A stretch of 64,000 nucleotides of DNA from Stratiolaelaps scimitus. Lineage: Eukaryota; Arthropoda; Arachnida; Mesostigmata; Laelapidae. The position numbers were made by a program, and so were the translations under genes. The stretch lies in the NCBI GenBank assembly GCA_019614645.1, contig JABWDB010000006.1, positions 5,518,001-5,582,000 on the forward strand, read 5' to 3'. Under the pieces are notes generated by a model. It ran no database searches. It was not told the origin of the DNA and saw nothing but the letters and a program-made list of their open reading frames with translations. Positions 23,440 through 36,119 of this stretch are shown piece after piece. Position 1 is the stretch's first letter; each line of letters starts with the position of its first letter.

Positions 23440-25860
23440 AAATGCTTAAACTATAAATATTAATATAATATCTACATGGTTAAACTAATGCCCAGGCATA
23501 ATAATAATGTCGGTCGACTCATTCAGGGATTTTCACCACTTAATTTATTGAAGGAAGCCAAGTCGTTGACTCGACTGGGGCTTAGTTAAATTTATGCTCT
23601 AGTTTCATTGCAGTGTTTGGTCTAGGCTTTCCCAGCAGTGCCGATCCCATTTAAACAAGCATTGTACCTAATCACATGCAAATTATTATACATACACTCG
23701 GCTTAACCGTAATAACAATAACCGCTAAATGGCGTTTGAGGAAATTGGGGCTGGTTACAGGGCTTAGGGCTGGACCATTCGTGGAGGCTGGTAATGTACA
23801 ACAGTATGGGTGGAGTCGGTATCGGAAAAGTAGTTTGTCGCCCATCTTTAGCATGATTGAGAGTCGTCTGTTAAGTGACGTTAGTTTCGAAATATTGTAC
23901 GCACAGCCCAAAATGTATGTGGCAATTGTATGTTTACGAGCGAGACAATACCGAATGGGAGAAAATACACTATTACACATTAAAATACACTGACATTATT
24001 ATATGTGCAGCCCGCAGCTCCATGAGCAGCTCGCAGTTTTCCCCGTTTCTTAATAAATGGTGCTATCGGAGCCGAATCCAGCTGACCGCAGACTTTTTCT
24101 GTATTTCGTCCTCCTTTGAGCCTCCTGTCATTTAAAGGAATCGAACGAGTCTATGGTTGGGGGACTCGTACGCTCAGCGCTGATATGTATGCCTCAATGA
24201 TATTCCGGAGAGACGGCTCACCCCTTCGGTGCGCGTTATTTTACGCAATCGGCCTGTATTCGTCTTTCAAGCAGCTCACGCAGAAAGGCCGCCATTTTGG
24301 TTCTTGTATTATTCCGACCTTATATAAGTGCCCATTCGGTCCGCGTTAACCCTGAAGGAAAGAGAGGGATTTCAGACTTTCCAATTACCAATTACCTGAC
24401 CTCTTTATGTGTTATTTTCATTACCGATATTTGCATGACACTAGCTACTGGTTGGCTTAGGAGAAACCAGACTTCGAATAGCCCTTATATTCTATAACCA
24501 ATTATCAAGGCAAAATGTATGATTCGACGAGATTTTTTCACGGATAATTTTGTAATCAAACTCTGGTTGTTTCCAGCTCCACAGCAAAGTGACCCATAAG
24601 GTCAGGTTGTTCTTGCGATATGGAAAACGAAGATGACAATGTTGTTGCATTGGCACCAAAGATGAACAACCTAATTCGTTTGTTGCACGAAGGGTGCCAG
24701 CCAGGGTCCACTAACCATTTTTGGAAGATCACCGAATTGAAGATCATAATAAGGATCCAGAATAGGCAAGCCACCTCAACGCAAGCGGGTGTCGGTGATA
24801 TTTCGGTCAAACATTTCATGATGAACGAGTAAACGCTCGTAAAAAAATGCTTTCTGCTGCAAAATGGCTATATGCTTTCTGCTGACTCCAGATCAGTTTC
24901 ATCGAGTGATGACAACAAGAATCTCAAGAGGCAAGGCCAAACGGGCCGCACTTACCCAGAGAGTGTTCACAATTATTTCTTGTTCTCTTGCCAGAGCCAC
25001 CCAGGGATGTGTCGTATTGGCTATCGCGCAATACAGACGGTCGGGAAATCATGCTCAACTATTCCATCCGTTGTTGGACGTTGGCCTCTGAGACGAAACC
25101 GACACTGTTCGGCAAGATGAAGAAGCTGCAAACAACGCATTTTGCATTCCCCCACATGTCGGCCTGAACAGGTGCTGGGAACTGACAGCGCTATACAATA
25201 TTGTAATTATATATTCAATTACTACTCATTTGTTCCTACCGTCTCACAGGGGCAGCCGTACACGGGACTTGACGTTTTGAAAATGGTCCGATCTGAGAGA
25301 GAGAAAGAGAGAATGTGCATAGCTTTAAAACTGGATGTGTGTTGTTCAATTTAAATATCTTTGCCCTGGGGCATCATTGGTCTCGCGGGAAATCAGGCCA
25401 ACCGACTCATAGAATTGTGGAGGTACAGAATTCCCCATTCGTTCTCCAAGCAATTATTATGAAAGGGCTTTCCCATTAACCCAGCTTCATCGACCGTCTT
25501 CGAAAGTCGACCTTTTCTTTCTACATACATGATGTTTCATTTCTTCACTCTGAATACGTTGTGAAGTCTAGTAAATTTTCCGGACAGAAAGAGGGAGAGA
25601 GAGAGAGAGAGTCTCAGCGTTAGACATTGAACTTCCGCGGTACAACTGCTTTCGGCATTGCCTCATAAGACGGACCCCTTTTAAATGCACGTAGTCAAGT
25701 CTGTGAGAATAAAAGTGTCCCAAGTGTATTCACGTTTTTGTTCTTATTTATATGATATTATGTGCAGATGTAGTATGTATTTCACACGGGCAGTTCTTCG
25801 ACCTTATCTCAGAGGAGAGACGGAGTAGTTTTTCTTCGGAGTCCTTCTAAAGTGCTCGAA
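23440..25860. other. No supportable gene
   Basis: Several frames of 70-105 codons open on both strands (for example 23676-23993 and 24556-24832) but lack domains, signal peptides or splice borders that I would defend. Confidence 0.3.
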
Positions 25861-25863
25861 TAG

Positions 25864-25907
25864 AACGTCCTAGAAATGTTATATATATATATAACATTTC
25901 TAGGACG

Positions 25908-25909
<2 letters not shown>
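25864..25909. repeat. Perfect 46-bp palindrome
   Basis: The arms 'aacgtcctagaaatgtt' and 'aacatttctaggacgtt' flank a central (AT)n block, giving an uninterrupted palindrome centred at 25886/25887. A longer (TA)n run follows to 25944. It could form a cruciform. It may be a microsatellite-associated inverted duplication. Confidence 0.95.

Positions 25910-25911
<2 letters not shown>

Positions 25912-25944
<33 letters not shown>
25912..25944. repeat. (TA)n microsatellite
   Basis: Alternating A/T run adjoining the palindrome at 25864-25909. Confidence 0.95.
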
Positions 25945-25947
<3 letters not shown>

Positions 25948-27955
25948 AGAGAGATAGACACTGTACGACAGGGTTTTGTGCCATATAAATGTAGCACGAT
26001 GTTATCTGCAAACGACTCACCCCTTTTCGCTTTCCATTGGTAATTCTCAGCCCTCTACAAATATTTTACAGATGTCATTTTGCATAATACCAACATTACC
26101 AACAGGGGGCAAACGATTTCAAGAAAATTATAAACTATGTATATAATTATAAAATAAAATAATTACAAAATTATAAACTATATGTATATATATATACCGT
26201 TTAGTGTTACGGACAAACTAATTTTACAATAAGTAGTTGCAAACAAATCGCTTCTCTGTATCCGAGCAAATGCTCAGTTTCCTCCAATTTATACACACAA
26301 TTCAGAGGAGCTAGGGCGTCAGTCGATTCCGTCACACACTGTGAGCCACCCAGTTCCGATTGTTCGACTGTCATTCACACGTATTGTTCATGTGTCCGCG
26401 AGATGTCGTCGTCCGCGACATTCGCGTCGTTATTCTCGGGCATCTAGCACCTTGTCCCGTCGGCCAGTCGTTCCTACTTCCTGCGAGCGTTTTTCCCTCT
26501 GTCAATAGGTGTTTAACATGTATTTTCTTTACACTGTATTCCAGACAACGGTAACACTGCGTGTGTTATTTGTTTGAGCTTATTATTTCTTGCCCCTTGG
26601 TCATTGGTAGGTGTATCAGGGGGTGTAGTGGAAGAATTATTTCGAATTATTGATCAAAGATGAAATTGCATGAACAACGTTTGCGAGCTAAGATTGCAGA
26701 TAATATCATCAAGGGGATATGGGATGTTAACTGTTCCGATTAACTGTGGACCTTAACTTCGCGCTGGTAGTTCGTCTGTGGTTCAGTATTTCCTCGATCG
26801 GCTGCTTACGAATCGTGACCTCTGCATCATGACATTCAATATACGAAGGTGCCCTTGTCTCTTCATATTTGTCACCTTAGCATACTAGGAGCTAATGTTG
26901 CTCGTTTGTGCTGGGATCGCACCACTGAAAGCCACCGAGATTATCACCCCAAGAGGCGTTCAAGGGGCACACGACAGAATTAATCTAAATTAAACCTATT
27001 CTTTTGGAGTCGATCCCTCCCACACCCTCTGCAGTGACATTTGCCTAGCCTACACCATCTTGTAATCGCATACAGCGCTTCGTGTAGAATACAAGCTCAA
27101 CGTACGCCTTGATTTCTCTCTATGGTGTTTCATGTCATTTCCCGACGAAGAGCTTCCAGACTCTGTTCCTAGAGCGAAGGAGACGTTCAAGTGTATCATA
27201 ATCTCTAAACGTGGACCAAACTATATTATTCGTATTGAGACATACTCGTATTTTTCTGTGGAACATTTCACCAGTCTTAGCTCTACTAATGTTAGGCTCT
27301 CGTGATCACCATCGAATGAGTAAGGCAATTTTAAGGATATTTTGCCGAAAGTATAGAGTACTGACATGCAACATGTGCTTGCCTAATTGGTCTAAAATCA
27401 TAAAAGGGTTTTTATGTGATTACATCCTTCGGCATGAAAGTAAGGTAGATATAGTCAGTCAATCCATTCTTAGTGAGATCTTATTTTGATTAGGACACCG
27501 CCGTCAACCTGTAGCTAGCACACATCAAACAATGGAAATTTCTTCACTGCTCATGTTTCTTTCTCTGCCGATTAATTATGTGTTAAATACGAGGTGGACC
27601 TCCCGCCCAGATCTTCTCTGTTACCAATTTTCGTGGGCTCAACGAACGAATTAACGAAAACGAGCTGGTTCCTGTGCCTAAACTTGTTCGGCATATCTTT
27701 CCGCTCTGGCCGTGATCGGTGGTCGTTTTTCAAATACGCTGTTCCTGTTTGGGAAAATGCTTCGACTGTTGTTCGAACGAAAAATCATTCCGCTGCCATA
27801 GCTGCGTTATAAATGTACAACCACTGGCTGGCCTATACATGGCTAGTTCTGAGCAGATCCACGTTGCTATTTGATCAGCGCCATCATACGATTGAGCATC
27901 GCCCACATAATTCACAGGGCACTTTAAGATAAACTACTGTTCGAGTTGCCTTGCC
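25945..27955. other. No supportable gene
   Basis: AT-rich sequence; frames at 27211-27489 and 27594-27812 have no ATG or domain support. Confidence 0.35.
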
Positions 27956-27959
27956 AGCT

Positions 27960-28480
27960 AGCTGAGCCTGTAGAGCGCAGCAGGGCTGTTCCTCCTATGA
28001 TTTTATTCTACAACTCCTTCTATCGTAGCCGCGAATGAACGGAGGAGTGCGTGAGTGAGCGAGCCACCCAACCAGCCAGCCAGCAGCGGCTTTTCGCGCA
28101 TCGCTATTACGGCAATATGGCAGAAAACCCTACAGTACTGGCATACCCTGCAACAGCCTGCTTTCGTAGCCAGCTTGTGCGTTGAGATTGCAGCGCAGCC
28201 ACCATGTATCCGGCTATGTACGTCTGCGTGGGTGTGTTGTAGGACATTCGCCGTCTACAGTCATAGTGTGAGTGCATTAGGCCTAAGCATCCAACTGAGC
28301 CATACACTCTCTCTCTCTTTCTCCTTGCTTCCTCCGTCTGAGTGGCTTGGTCGTTGGGAGTCAGGGCCGAAATGGGGGGAACTGGGCACTCCGTGTTGCC
28401 TTGAACCATCTCTCGGCGCATGCAGTCGGAGGACAGTAGCGTCTAACAAACAGGCCGGGGGCCGAGCCAGTGGTGAGTGC
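27960..28480 (+). promoter_or_regulatory. GC-rich block, possible first (noncoding) exon
   Basis: This is a GC-richer block open for 146 codons on the plus strand without an ATG start. It contains a (CT)n-rich stretch near 28305-28325 and ends in a strong donor-like GTGAGT at about 28473. It is the kind of sequence expected at a housekeeping-type promoter or 5' leader exon. No coding product is recognised; this is inference from composition and the donor match. Confidence 0.25.
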
Positions 28481-28556
28481 CAAAGGGGTGGCTAACAAAA
28501 GCTACAGAAGGACACAGGCGGAATAGAACGGAGGAGGAAGAGAGACAACTCTGAAA

Positions 28557-28736
28557 TGGACTTGTACTACGACGGCGTATCCTCCAAGGAAGAAATTCGT
28601 ACCGAGTTGGATAGAGCTGCTGCTATCTATGTTGGCGGCCTGGTCGGCTCCATGTTCCCATTCGCAGCCGCTCCTCGCCGTTTCTATCTACTTTTACGAG
28701 ATCCTATTTGTAACAATCAGCATATAGAGCTCTAGG
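28557..28736 (+). CDS. Small hypothetical ORF (59 aa)
   Basis: ATG GAC TTG TAC opens a 59-residue frame (MDLYYDGVSSKEEIRTELDR...) ending ...CNNQHIEL. It is coding-like in its first half, with an amphipathic Glu/Arg stretch followed by a small-residue hydrophobic segment (AAAIYVGGLVG). It lies just downstream of the GC-rich block. No family is recognised; it could be a short protein, a first coding exon or chance. Confidence 0.22.
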
Positions 28737-28864
28737 AACAAAGAGACGAAGGGCGAGCAAGCAATAAGGGAAAACGATGCAGCCTCCTCGGTCTGTCCGT
28801 TCGTTCGTTCGTCCGTCTCTCCGACCGACAGACGATCCAGAAATGCCGTGCATCGAGGTACGAT

Positions 28865-28890
28865 ATTGGTGGTGGTGGTGGTGGTTGGGG
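28865..28890 (+). repeat. (GGT)n microsatellite
   Basis: 'ggtggtggtggtggtggtt' trinucleotide run. Confidence 0.85.
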
Positions 28891-28899
28891 GATCATTCC

Positions 28900-30170
28900 C
28901 GATAAACCGCGGCTATACCCCGGGGTGCGAAGCATCAGCCGAAGAGGGGGGCCACGGCAAGCGGCCCTGTGTGCCGAATGTCTACATGGGAAGATATAGC
29001 AATAAACCTACATTATTATGCCTCTATATGTAGCATCGTCCTGCTCTCTAGCATTTTTGCTGTTGGTACTCGTCGTCTATGCTTGTTGTGTCATTTGCGA
29101 TGACGGCAAGCTAGAAGATATAGACTCGATAGGTAGATAGGTGGGTGGATGGTAGCAGCTGTTCTGAATTGCGGTTCACGAAACGTTAGTCAAAGCACGG
29201 TGCTCGTTACGGGAACTACAAATCGAATCCAGTTTTACCAGTTTTTTTTTTTACCAGGAAAATTCATTGGGAGCCTTATCTTCTTCCTGAGGCTTTTGAA
29301 TTGTCTTGATATGAAAATGTGCAACGTGTATGCAACTGTATGACAAATCTTGTCGTGATTGCCATTACAAAGGCCTGGCAATAGGTCGAATGACAATAGG
29401 TTTATGGCTCGATACTATAGGTTTGTTTTGATGAACAGGGTAAATAGGTTTCTCACCAGTCAAAAATGAAGTAAAGAACCCTTGTCGTCCTCCAAAATAC
29501 ACTACCCGGCCTTCAACGCCATCGGGGATCTTCAACGTATTCTAGTACCTAACACAACGGTCGGTGTACGTGCTTGCAGAAACTGATCGCTGTTCGTTAA
29601 GTATTTGACAAATGAGCGTTCCCTCTGTCATACACGCTGGGAATACACTGAGTTCATCGCATTCTGGGAGCGGAAGTTCGCGAAGGTCAATCCTGAGTTC
29701 TTCGCAAATTTAAGTAATAACGAGCATTAATTGCGAATTAATGAAAACATTTAATGTGAGATTTTTTGTAACACGCTCATTTCAACTCTGCTCCGTCACA
29801 GCAGTAGATGAGCACTGTGTCGTTACACTGTCCGCAATCGCGTTACTGCGTATACAATATTTTAATGAAATTCATGCGACACCACTGACCGTTGACCAGG
29901 GTGCTCCCTTTATATGTTTGAACGTACAGGATGCTCAAAATGAGACGTAACGCTACGGGAGACTAAGCAATGTTGGACACTTTCACAGATAACCTCCTAT
30001 GCATACGTCGATTATTTATTGTTCGTATTATATATTTAGCCTTTTCTACGATAAATGTTTGTTTACATGATTTTGTTCTTTTTCGGGATAGTGTCTTCTT
30101 AATGCACGAATGATTCGTATCTCACCTGAATGCAAAGTCTTGTCCTCCGTGCTCACACTGTCAATACTCG
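28900..30170. other. No supportable gene
   Basis: Only short frames without domain, signal peptide or splice support. Confidence 0.35.
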
Positions 30171-30177
30171 AACCTAC

Positions 30178-30350
30178 TGGCCATCGTACCGCGTCGACAC
30201 CTCTGCGTCGCTCTGTTGTACCAGACACGATAGATCGTTGACGTCATGGAACGGATACTTCAGTAAGGCCTTCAATTCCCATTTCAATTCGTTCGCACAA
30301 ATGGAGTGCTCTGACGTTTCTCTGACTTGCGACACATATCCACAGCACCA
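30178..30350 (-). CDS. Possible internal exon, unknown protein
   Basis: On the minus strand an AG acceptor (30351-30352) opens a frame beginning WCCGYVSQVRETSEHSICAN and continuing through LKYPFHDVNDLSCL. It stays open to a GTAGGT donor (from 30177 downwards), with an in-frame stop lying immediately beyond that donor. The segment is 173 nt. Codon use and the mix of charged and hydrophobic residues look truly coding, and four Cys are present. No family is recognised and partner exons are not assigned. Confidence 0.33.
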
Positions 30351-30925
30351 CTATTTGTCTAGGTCCATACAAAAGTTGGATGTTCTATTCGATATAGTGA
30401 AATACCGCTTTGTCGGTTCTCATTAGAAACACCATTCATATTCAACATACATCAGTTTATTGTATCATACTATGCCTTCGTTTCTTATCAAAAAATAGAA
30501 TACCAGCAATTCTGGAACAACACGTTTCTGATCGTCAAAGCGCAATTTGCAGTACACGACGATAAACGTGAAATAGACCCTGAGAATCGACTGTCGGCCG
30601 AAATGACTTAGTTAACGATCCACAATATGGGTGTAGGTCTTGATTATTTAGAAGCACATGTGTGGACGATGTTTATTAGACATGCTACTAGCTTTTAAGC
30701 TAAAGGTACGTTAGACCGAAAATTGTCCACTTCAATGGACTCTATTATAAACGATAACGGGGTATGGAGAACATAGAGAATCTAAGTGTAACATTAAAGC
30801 TGTGACAAACGGAGTTGTCGTGGATTTCCTTTTCAAATTGGGCGGCACTAACGAGACGCCAAAAGAAAATTCGGAATGTCAATAGACCGGCTGGTGGCGC
30901 CATCTAACGGAATACGTGGCTCGTG

Positions 30926-30933
30926 GAGTATAA
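30926..30933 (+). promoter_or_regulatory. Possible TATA box
   Basis: 'gtataaaaac' sits downstream of 'ggtggcgccatctaacgg' and upstream of a pyrimidine-rich stretch. No ORF follows within a short distance, so this could belong to an LTR or to an unrecognised spliced gene. Confidence 0.25.
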
Positions 30934-31532
30934 AAACTAGTTACGTTCATGTCGTAACCCTTCTTTTCTCTTCTTGACCTCTCGTGATATCAGCGACTCG
31001 GCTGGTTTTCCGTGACTCGCGTCCTTTCAACACGGCCCGGCGGGGATTGTCACGGTCGCCAGTTCCTTTACACGGCCTCCCCGTCGTTTCGGTCTATTTG
31101 AACTCCAATCTGCGTGATATGGTGTAGTCATTTAGTTTAGACTGATACAGACTGATGTGTTCGTAACAACAGCTAAGTTCCTCAAAATTAGGCAAGCAAT
31201 ATAGAAAATAAAAACAGAACTTTCGGTGCGAAAGCAATCCAACGAAAAGATTGTTAATTTATTCAACTAATCGTTGCGGATTAAATTAGATAGAGAATGT
31301 TGAAAAACCAAGGGAGAGATGTAACTTACTCCGAAGGCTTAGAGTCACTAAACAAGGCGTTTTGCCAGTTCCTTAACGTCCACTAGTTAGAAGGCTTAAC
31401 TTCTGGTAACTTAATTGAGGACAATCGTAAGTAAGGCCGACCGTGCGACATACTTCACCTGAATCTACTCACAGACTGAATTAGCGGGTAGCAAAGAATG
31501 TTAGTATTATTCGTCCTGCAATCATAGAAGAT

Positions 31533-31665
31533 TTGTTCAAACATACAATAATTAGGAATTCTTTTGGGGGGGATTAGTTGGTTACCGGGGCCGAGGACGA
31601 CATTGTCCCGAGGAAGGCGATGGCATTGATTCCACGGCGAGGGACAGGCGTTGCAGAAGGAAATG
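31533..31665 (-). repeat. LINE-like 3'-end fragment
   Basis: The reverse complement matches 482-600 through the 'ttccttctgca-cgcct' block, the 'gccatcgccttcctcggga' block and the tail core 'aattcctaattattgtatgt'. It contains a frame readable as FLLQRLSLAV. The two copies differ by substitutions and an indel. This supports one dispersed family with a fixed 3' end. Confidence 0.55.
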
Positions 31666-31949
31666 CTCTTATCCCCGGTAGCGCGGATCAGCCTATGGTG
31701 GACCCCTTCGAGTAAGTTCACAGTGAGAGGGCCTTGCATGCCTAAGGTTTCAAAGGCAAGTTGGGAAAACAGGTGGGTTGCCTGGGGTGCGGCGTACAAA
31801 TGTTTGATATTCCTAAATTATAAAGAGTACACCTACTTAAAATGATCCCAACCGTGATCTCGTCTGCTGCTAAGTTCGTATTTCTTTGGTTCCGTAGAGG
31901 ATTATAGTGAGCCATTTTAATACGACACTGAGGCAAGGAACAACCACAT

Positions 31950-32245
31950 TCGTAGAAATCGAACGAGATTGATGAGACTACGTAAGTATCTTCAATACTT
32001 AGGCGTTCAAACTTGCCAAAGGCTGCCTAACTGAGACAGATATTGTATCATAGATTAGATAATTTTGTTATAGAGAACGATTTTAAGAAATATTTTGAAT
32101 CATTTCTCAACAGTCCTAACTGAGACATATGATGGTCCAACAGCCTCACACATGTCGGCAACCGTTTTGCAGCCGTGTCTCCGAGTTTGTACTTGAATAT
32201 GTAAATAACACGAAAATCGTCACGTCCCATTTTATCTCTTCAAGA
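31950..32245 (-). pseudogene. mariner transposase N-terminal remnant
   Basis: On the minus strand an ATG opens MGRDDFRVIYIFKYKLGDTA, matching the start of the mariner HTH domain. With a frame change it continues through a serine-valine-arginine HTH turn (YVSVRTVEKWF). A piece reading FGKFERLSIEDT follows, equivalent to the 'FKKF..GD.SLED' linker of mariner transposases. Frameshifts and stops interrupt it and the catalytic domain is missing. Family match is by motif order; the sub-family is unknown. Confidence 0.6.
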
Positions 32246-32249
32246 AATA

Positions 32250-33480
32250 GTTTTTAAACCACCAATGTGGATCCTTTTCACAATTAATGTGTTCAAAAAG
32301 CATCCAAGAACAACAATCAGCTATGATTTTGCCTGCTGCTCTCCCCCAGAGCGGCACAGTTTGAATGACCAAAAATGCGATAAAACATATGTCCACCTCT
32401 AATACGGTATACATCTGTTAACATATCAATAGTATAATATATATACAACATACACTACCGAAATTGCCAATTTAAGACAATATTCAGAACGAGCAACCAT
32501 TGAAAAATCTTCCGCGCGCACTCTCGCTTCTCACCGATATTTTCAAATCAACCAGTAGACATTTATGTGCAATGGCTCGAATTCTGTGGCCATAAAATAG
32601 TAATGATCCAGTTCAACACCGGAAGACATTGTATCCTCTCAGCTTGGCCGATGTTTACTGTTTACCCATGTCTACAATAGGCATACTCTTTATAGCACAA
32701 CTTGACGTTAGTAAGCATGACCCGCTCGAAGTAATTGTATCATGTGTAGATGAGAGATCTATGCGATCTATGGTTAGATAGTGTGCCTCGTGTGCCTTTT
32801 CAAATATTAATAATGCCTACAACTGTTCCATATGCGCGAGTATTATTGAAACGTAGCACGGCTGTCGCACTCTGGGCATGTCATAAAGTGACAGTCGCCA
32901 GGTGTCCGCCCCACCGAAATTGACGTAAGACTTATTTCGATATGGCTTTACATCTAGCCTAACTTAACGAAGTCAGAGGCTACGGTCGAACGAGCTGTTC
33001 ACAGATACAGTCGTTCCCCTCCACCCTACCGCAATCTTCACATCGATCGTAAACCATCTTTACGTTAGCTTAGCAGTGAAGATGGTCTCGAGCCATAAGA
33101 GACACTTTCTGATAGAACGTCAATTGCTGCTCTATCTAAATACAACTGTTGTATACATAGTATAATCGTCTATCTGTCATGTCTATGATATCCTATCTAT
33201 TGTTAAGTGTCAGGGCTTGTGGGCAAGTGTTGACTTATGTCGATATATCGCAATACTCAACACGAAGTCATGATGGCGAAGAAGACACTATCCGGTGAAT
33301 GTTTCGGTTAACGATAGGCGACAGTAATCATGAGGCGGGATCAAGCGCTTTCTGTCGTTGATTCCTTATATTAGCCTCTTGTTCCTCTCGCGAATCAATC
33401 CCAACGATAATGATCAGAGAAATTTGGGAAAATAACCACCTTTATTACTGGCATTATCGCCACTCAATCCCACATACATT
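32250..33480. other. No supportable gene
   Basis: AT-rich; the part nearest 32250-32420 may be the 5' UTR or terminal repeat of the mariner remnant. Confidence 0.35.
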
Positions 33481-33484
33481 CCGT

Positions 33485-34260
33485 TTAGCTTCCACTTTGC
33501 AACGAACGTTTGTAACTATTGCACAAATGACAAATTAGTCGAACATCGTGGTCCACCTCACCATTTGTCCACGAGGACACGACCGCTCTCGACCGACCAT
33601 CACGGGTTGTCTCATCGTAATAATGCCATAGTAACAATAAGCGCCAACGAGCGCCACCCTCGTGCTTCTCGTCCCAGCACCACCCGGCGGTACACCCAAG
33701 CAAAAAAAAATGCCGGAGCAAGTCGCCCCCGTCAAGTGGAGGTGGCATCTGAACAACGCCTGATGGATGCCAGCATCAAACGTAAAAGTGATGCACTCAA
33801 TGAAGTGCCCACATTATATCCGCCGTTCGTGTGGCATGAGCACAAGGCGTAATGCGCAACCTGGGGAAGTGCAAACACCCTCTGTAAATGAACGAAACCT
33901 GAGCGAACAAAAGCGCGTGTATAAGGATGATGACATTTAGAGGAAGTGGCACGCGTACCCAACAGCGACTGAAATACTCACTCGCGCAGGGGGACTCACA
34001 CAGATAGAAGCCATATACGGCTTGGCGGGCGCTTGCGGCCTCCCAACCCCCGTATACATTGTGGCGAGATACTGTGTCATTCACTGGGCACAATGCCGTT
34101 GCGATATGCTCGAGACAGTTCTTACGACCACGAGGACGATTACGACGACGGCCACGAAGAATGACGTATACAGACGCCAGTCTGGGAGGGGAAGTTACGT
34201 AACGGTCTCTTCGTTGCTGCTGCTGCTGCTCTATGACGATTACACAGGTTGCGTATGACC
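33485..34260. other. GC-richer block with several open frames
   Basis: Frames of 73-98 codons overlap on both strands. One short plus-strand stretch near 34093-34164 reads MPLRYARDSSYDHEDDYDDG before a stop, an acidic run that looks coding. A (CTG)n-like stretch lies near 34214-34230. No domain can be assigned; it may be an exon cluster or a promoter region. Confidence 0.22.
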
Positions 34261-34776
34261 CGTTGACAAATCAACGGCTCGTTAGCCTAATGTATGCGTC
34301 ACGGCTTACAAAGGATTCGTTGTCACGGGGACGAGTGCGTTACCCCTCGAATATGCCGTCCAATGAATAAGATAGAATTCTATACCGGTTTGCGTTTCCA
34401 TCAAATGCACGCGATGAGGGGCACAGTAAGAGGCAAGATTCTGCCATGACGTTAGAATTACTATGTTAGGTCTACGGGATAATCCGCCAACCCTAGTTGA
34501 CACGGCTCATTCTGCCAACTTGTTAAACACTGTAGATATTTTTTCAATTTTAATGTTTCAATTTCAAAAACACCTTTATTAACAAAGGGAAAGTACACAT
34601 TTGGCTTAGAAAAATGTGTTAATGCATAGTATAAGGATTCGTGAGGGTCGAAAGGAAGTTCTTTTAGTTCTGGCGATTTGTACTAATGACACAGTTTGTC
34701 CACTGCGCAGATTATTTTGTCTGACGTTAAAATATTTATAATACTTGTTTGAGGATAGTAGCCTTTTGTAAAATCG

Positions 34777-35337
34777 CTATTTTGTGTAAGTCCGTAATAG
34801 GAGGTAAGCTAAGAGTCGAGCGATCGATGCCACATCTAAACAAGACGAATGTGAAGAACTATGATTGAACTCGCTCCATAGCGTCTTAATGTTTGTTTTA
34901 ATATATGGTCGCCCGATATCACAGCAGTATGCAAATTTTGGTATAACTAAGCGCTTATAGAGCTGCATATAAAATTCCCGCGTTTTCACAATAAAACAGC
35001 GAAAAAGTGTGTTACAAACTGACGTTGCTGACTGAATGACTTGTGTAATGTGCAGGCCAAAATTCCATATCCTGGTCCTTCATGCACTTCACAATTTGTA
35101 TGGGCCGTTCGTTAAGAGTATTTCGGTAACGTTAAAGTGACGTTTGGCACATTTAGGGACGGATATCATCATGTCATTATTAGATAACCACCTTCTCATC
35201 TCATCAACGGCTTTCATATAACAAAAACAAACAAAAGCAATCCAAACAGGGTGACACAACGAGTTCCGTTTCCTCGACAATGCTTTTACGACAACATGTT
35301 TATAGTCCGTATGAAAAAAAGAATCTAGCCAACACAA
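34777..35337 (-). pseudogene. LINE reverse-transcriptase C-terminal remnant
   Basis: Two minus-strand pieces in the right order for a Jockey/CR1-type RT. The first (35089-35337) has the post-active-site segment with DEMRRWLSNNDMMISVPKC, equivalent to the 'W....L.lN..Kc' motif. The second (34777-34989) has FYMQLYKRLVIPKFAYCCDI and RPYIKTNIKTL, equivalent to the conserved 'LYK.LV.P...Y...W.P' block. Stops separate them and the YADD part is absent. It is a dead fragment of a different copy from those at 3.5 and 52.9 kb. Confidence 0.7.
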
Positions 35338-35439
35338 GAGAGCAAATCATCGACTACCAACAACAGTGGTAGTTTATCGGAAGGAAGAAACCATACACGT
35401 GCTGTGCTAACGATCATTCGCAGAACACAGAGCAACAAT

Positions 35440-36110
35440 CAGCCATGCGAATTCCGCATGCGACAATAATCGATTTCGGGGGAGGCGGCGGCGGTGGCGG
35501 GAGGGGGGATGTTGACCAAGGTCAAGTGCAACGTCTGCCGCATGGGATCACGGTATTTTTGCTGTTACCACTCGTCATAGATTTCATAGACTGACCACAA
35601 TCATGGTTCAAGGCGGCAAGTCATATCCGAATGTTGCCGTCACACGGACGTCTGCCATCCTTCCATCGAATGGATAACGGACTCCTCCGATAAAGGAGCT
35701 CGGGTATAGTTGCTTGTCTCTGGGCGGATATTGTTGAAAGACCCCATAGATAGAATATACGTACAAGGACAGTTTCTCGCCATTCCATTCTTGCCCCGTT
35801 TTGTGTTCTTCGGATCAAAGCTGACGATGTCGACGATGATGGTAGTGTATCCACGTCGCGTCCTGATGGTATGGTGCATTTGGGTGTCCCCATGTTTGCT
35901 TGTTCCAGCGTCGCATTTGCCAGCGACGAACAACGAATCGCCGCCTCTCCTCTGGCCTTCTCATCGTTAGGTATTGCAACAATCTCTCTCTCTCTTTCTC
36001 TCTCGATTTTCCTGTTGCTGCAACTACAGCTGCACTGCGGCGTCAACCGGCTGAAGGCAATAGGCTACTCCGGTTAGCAGTGACCGCCGGAAGATATCCG
36101 ACAGCGCAAA
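35440..36110. other. GC-rich block, open frames on both strands
   Basis: Contains a GGC/GGT-rich run near 35480-35505 and a (CT)n run near 35984-36004, with a 141-codon minus frame and an 86-codon plus frame. No domain is recognised. It could be a promoter with a leader exon. Confidence 0.25.
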
Positions 36111-36119
36111 TGGATTGGT

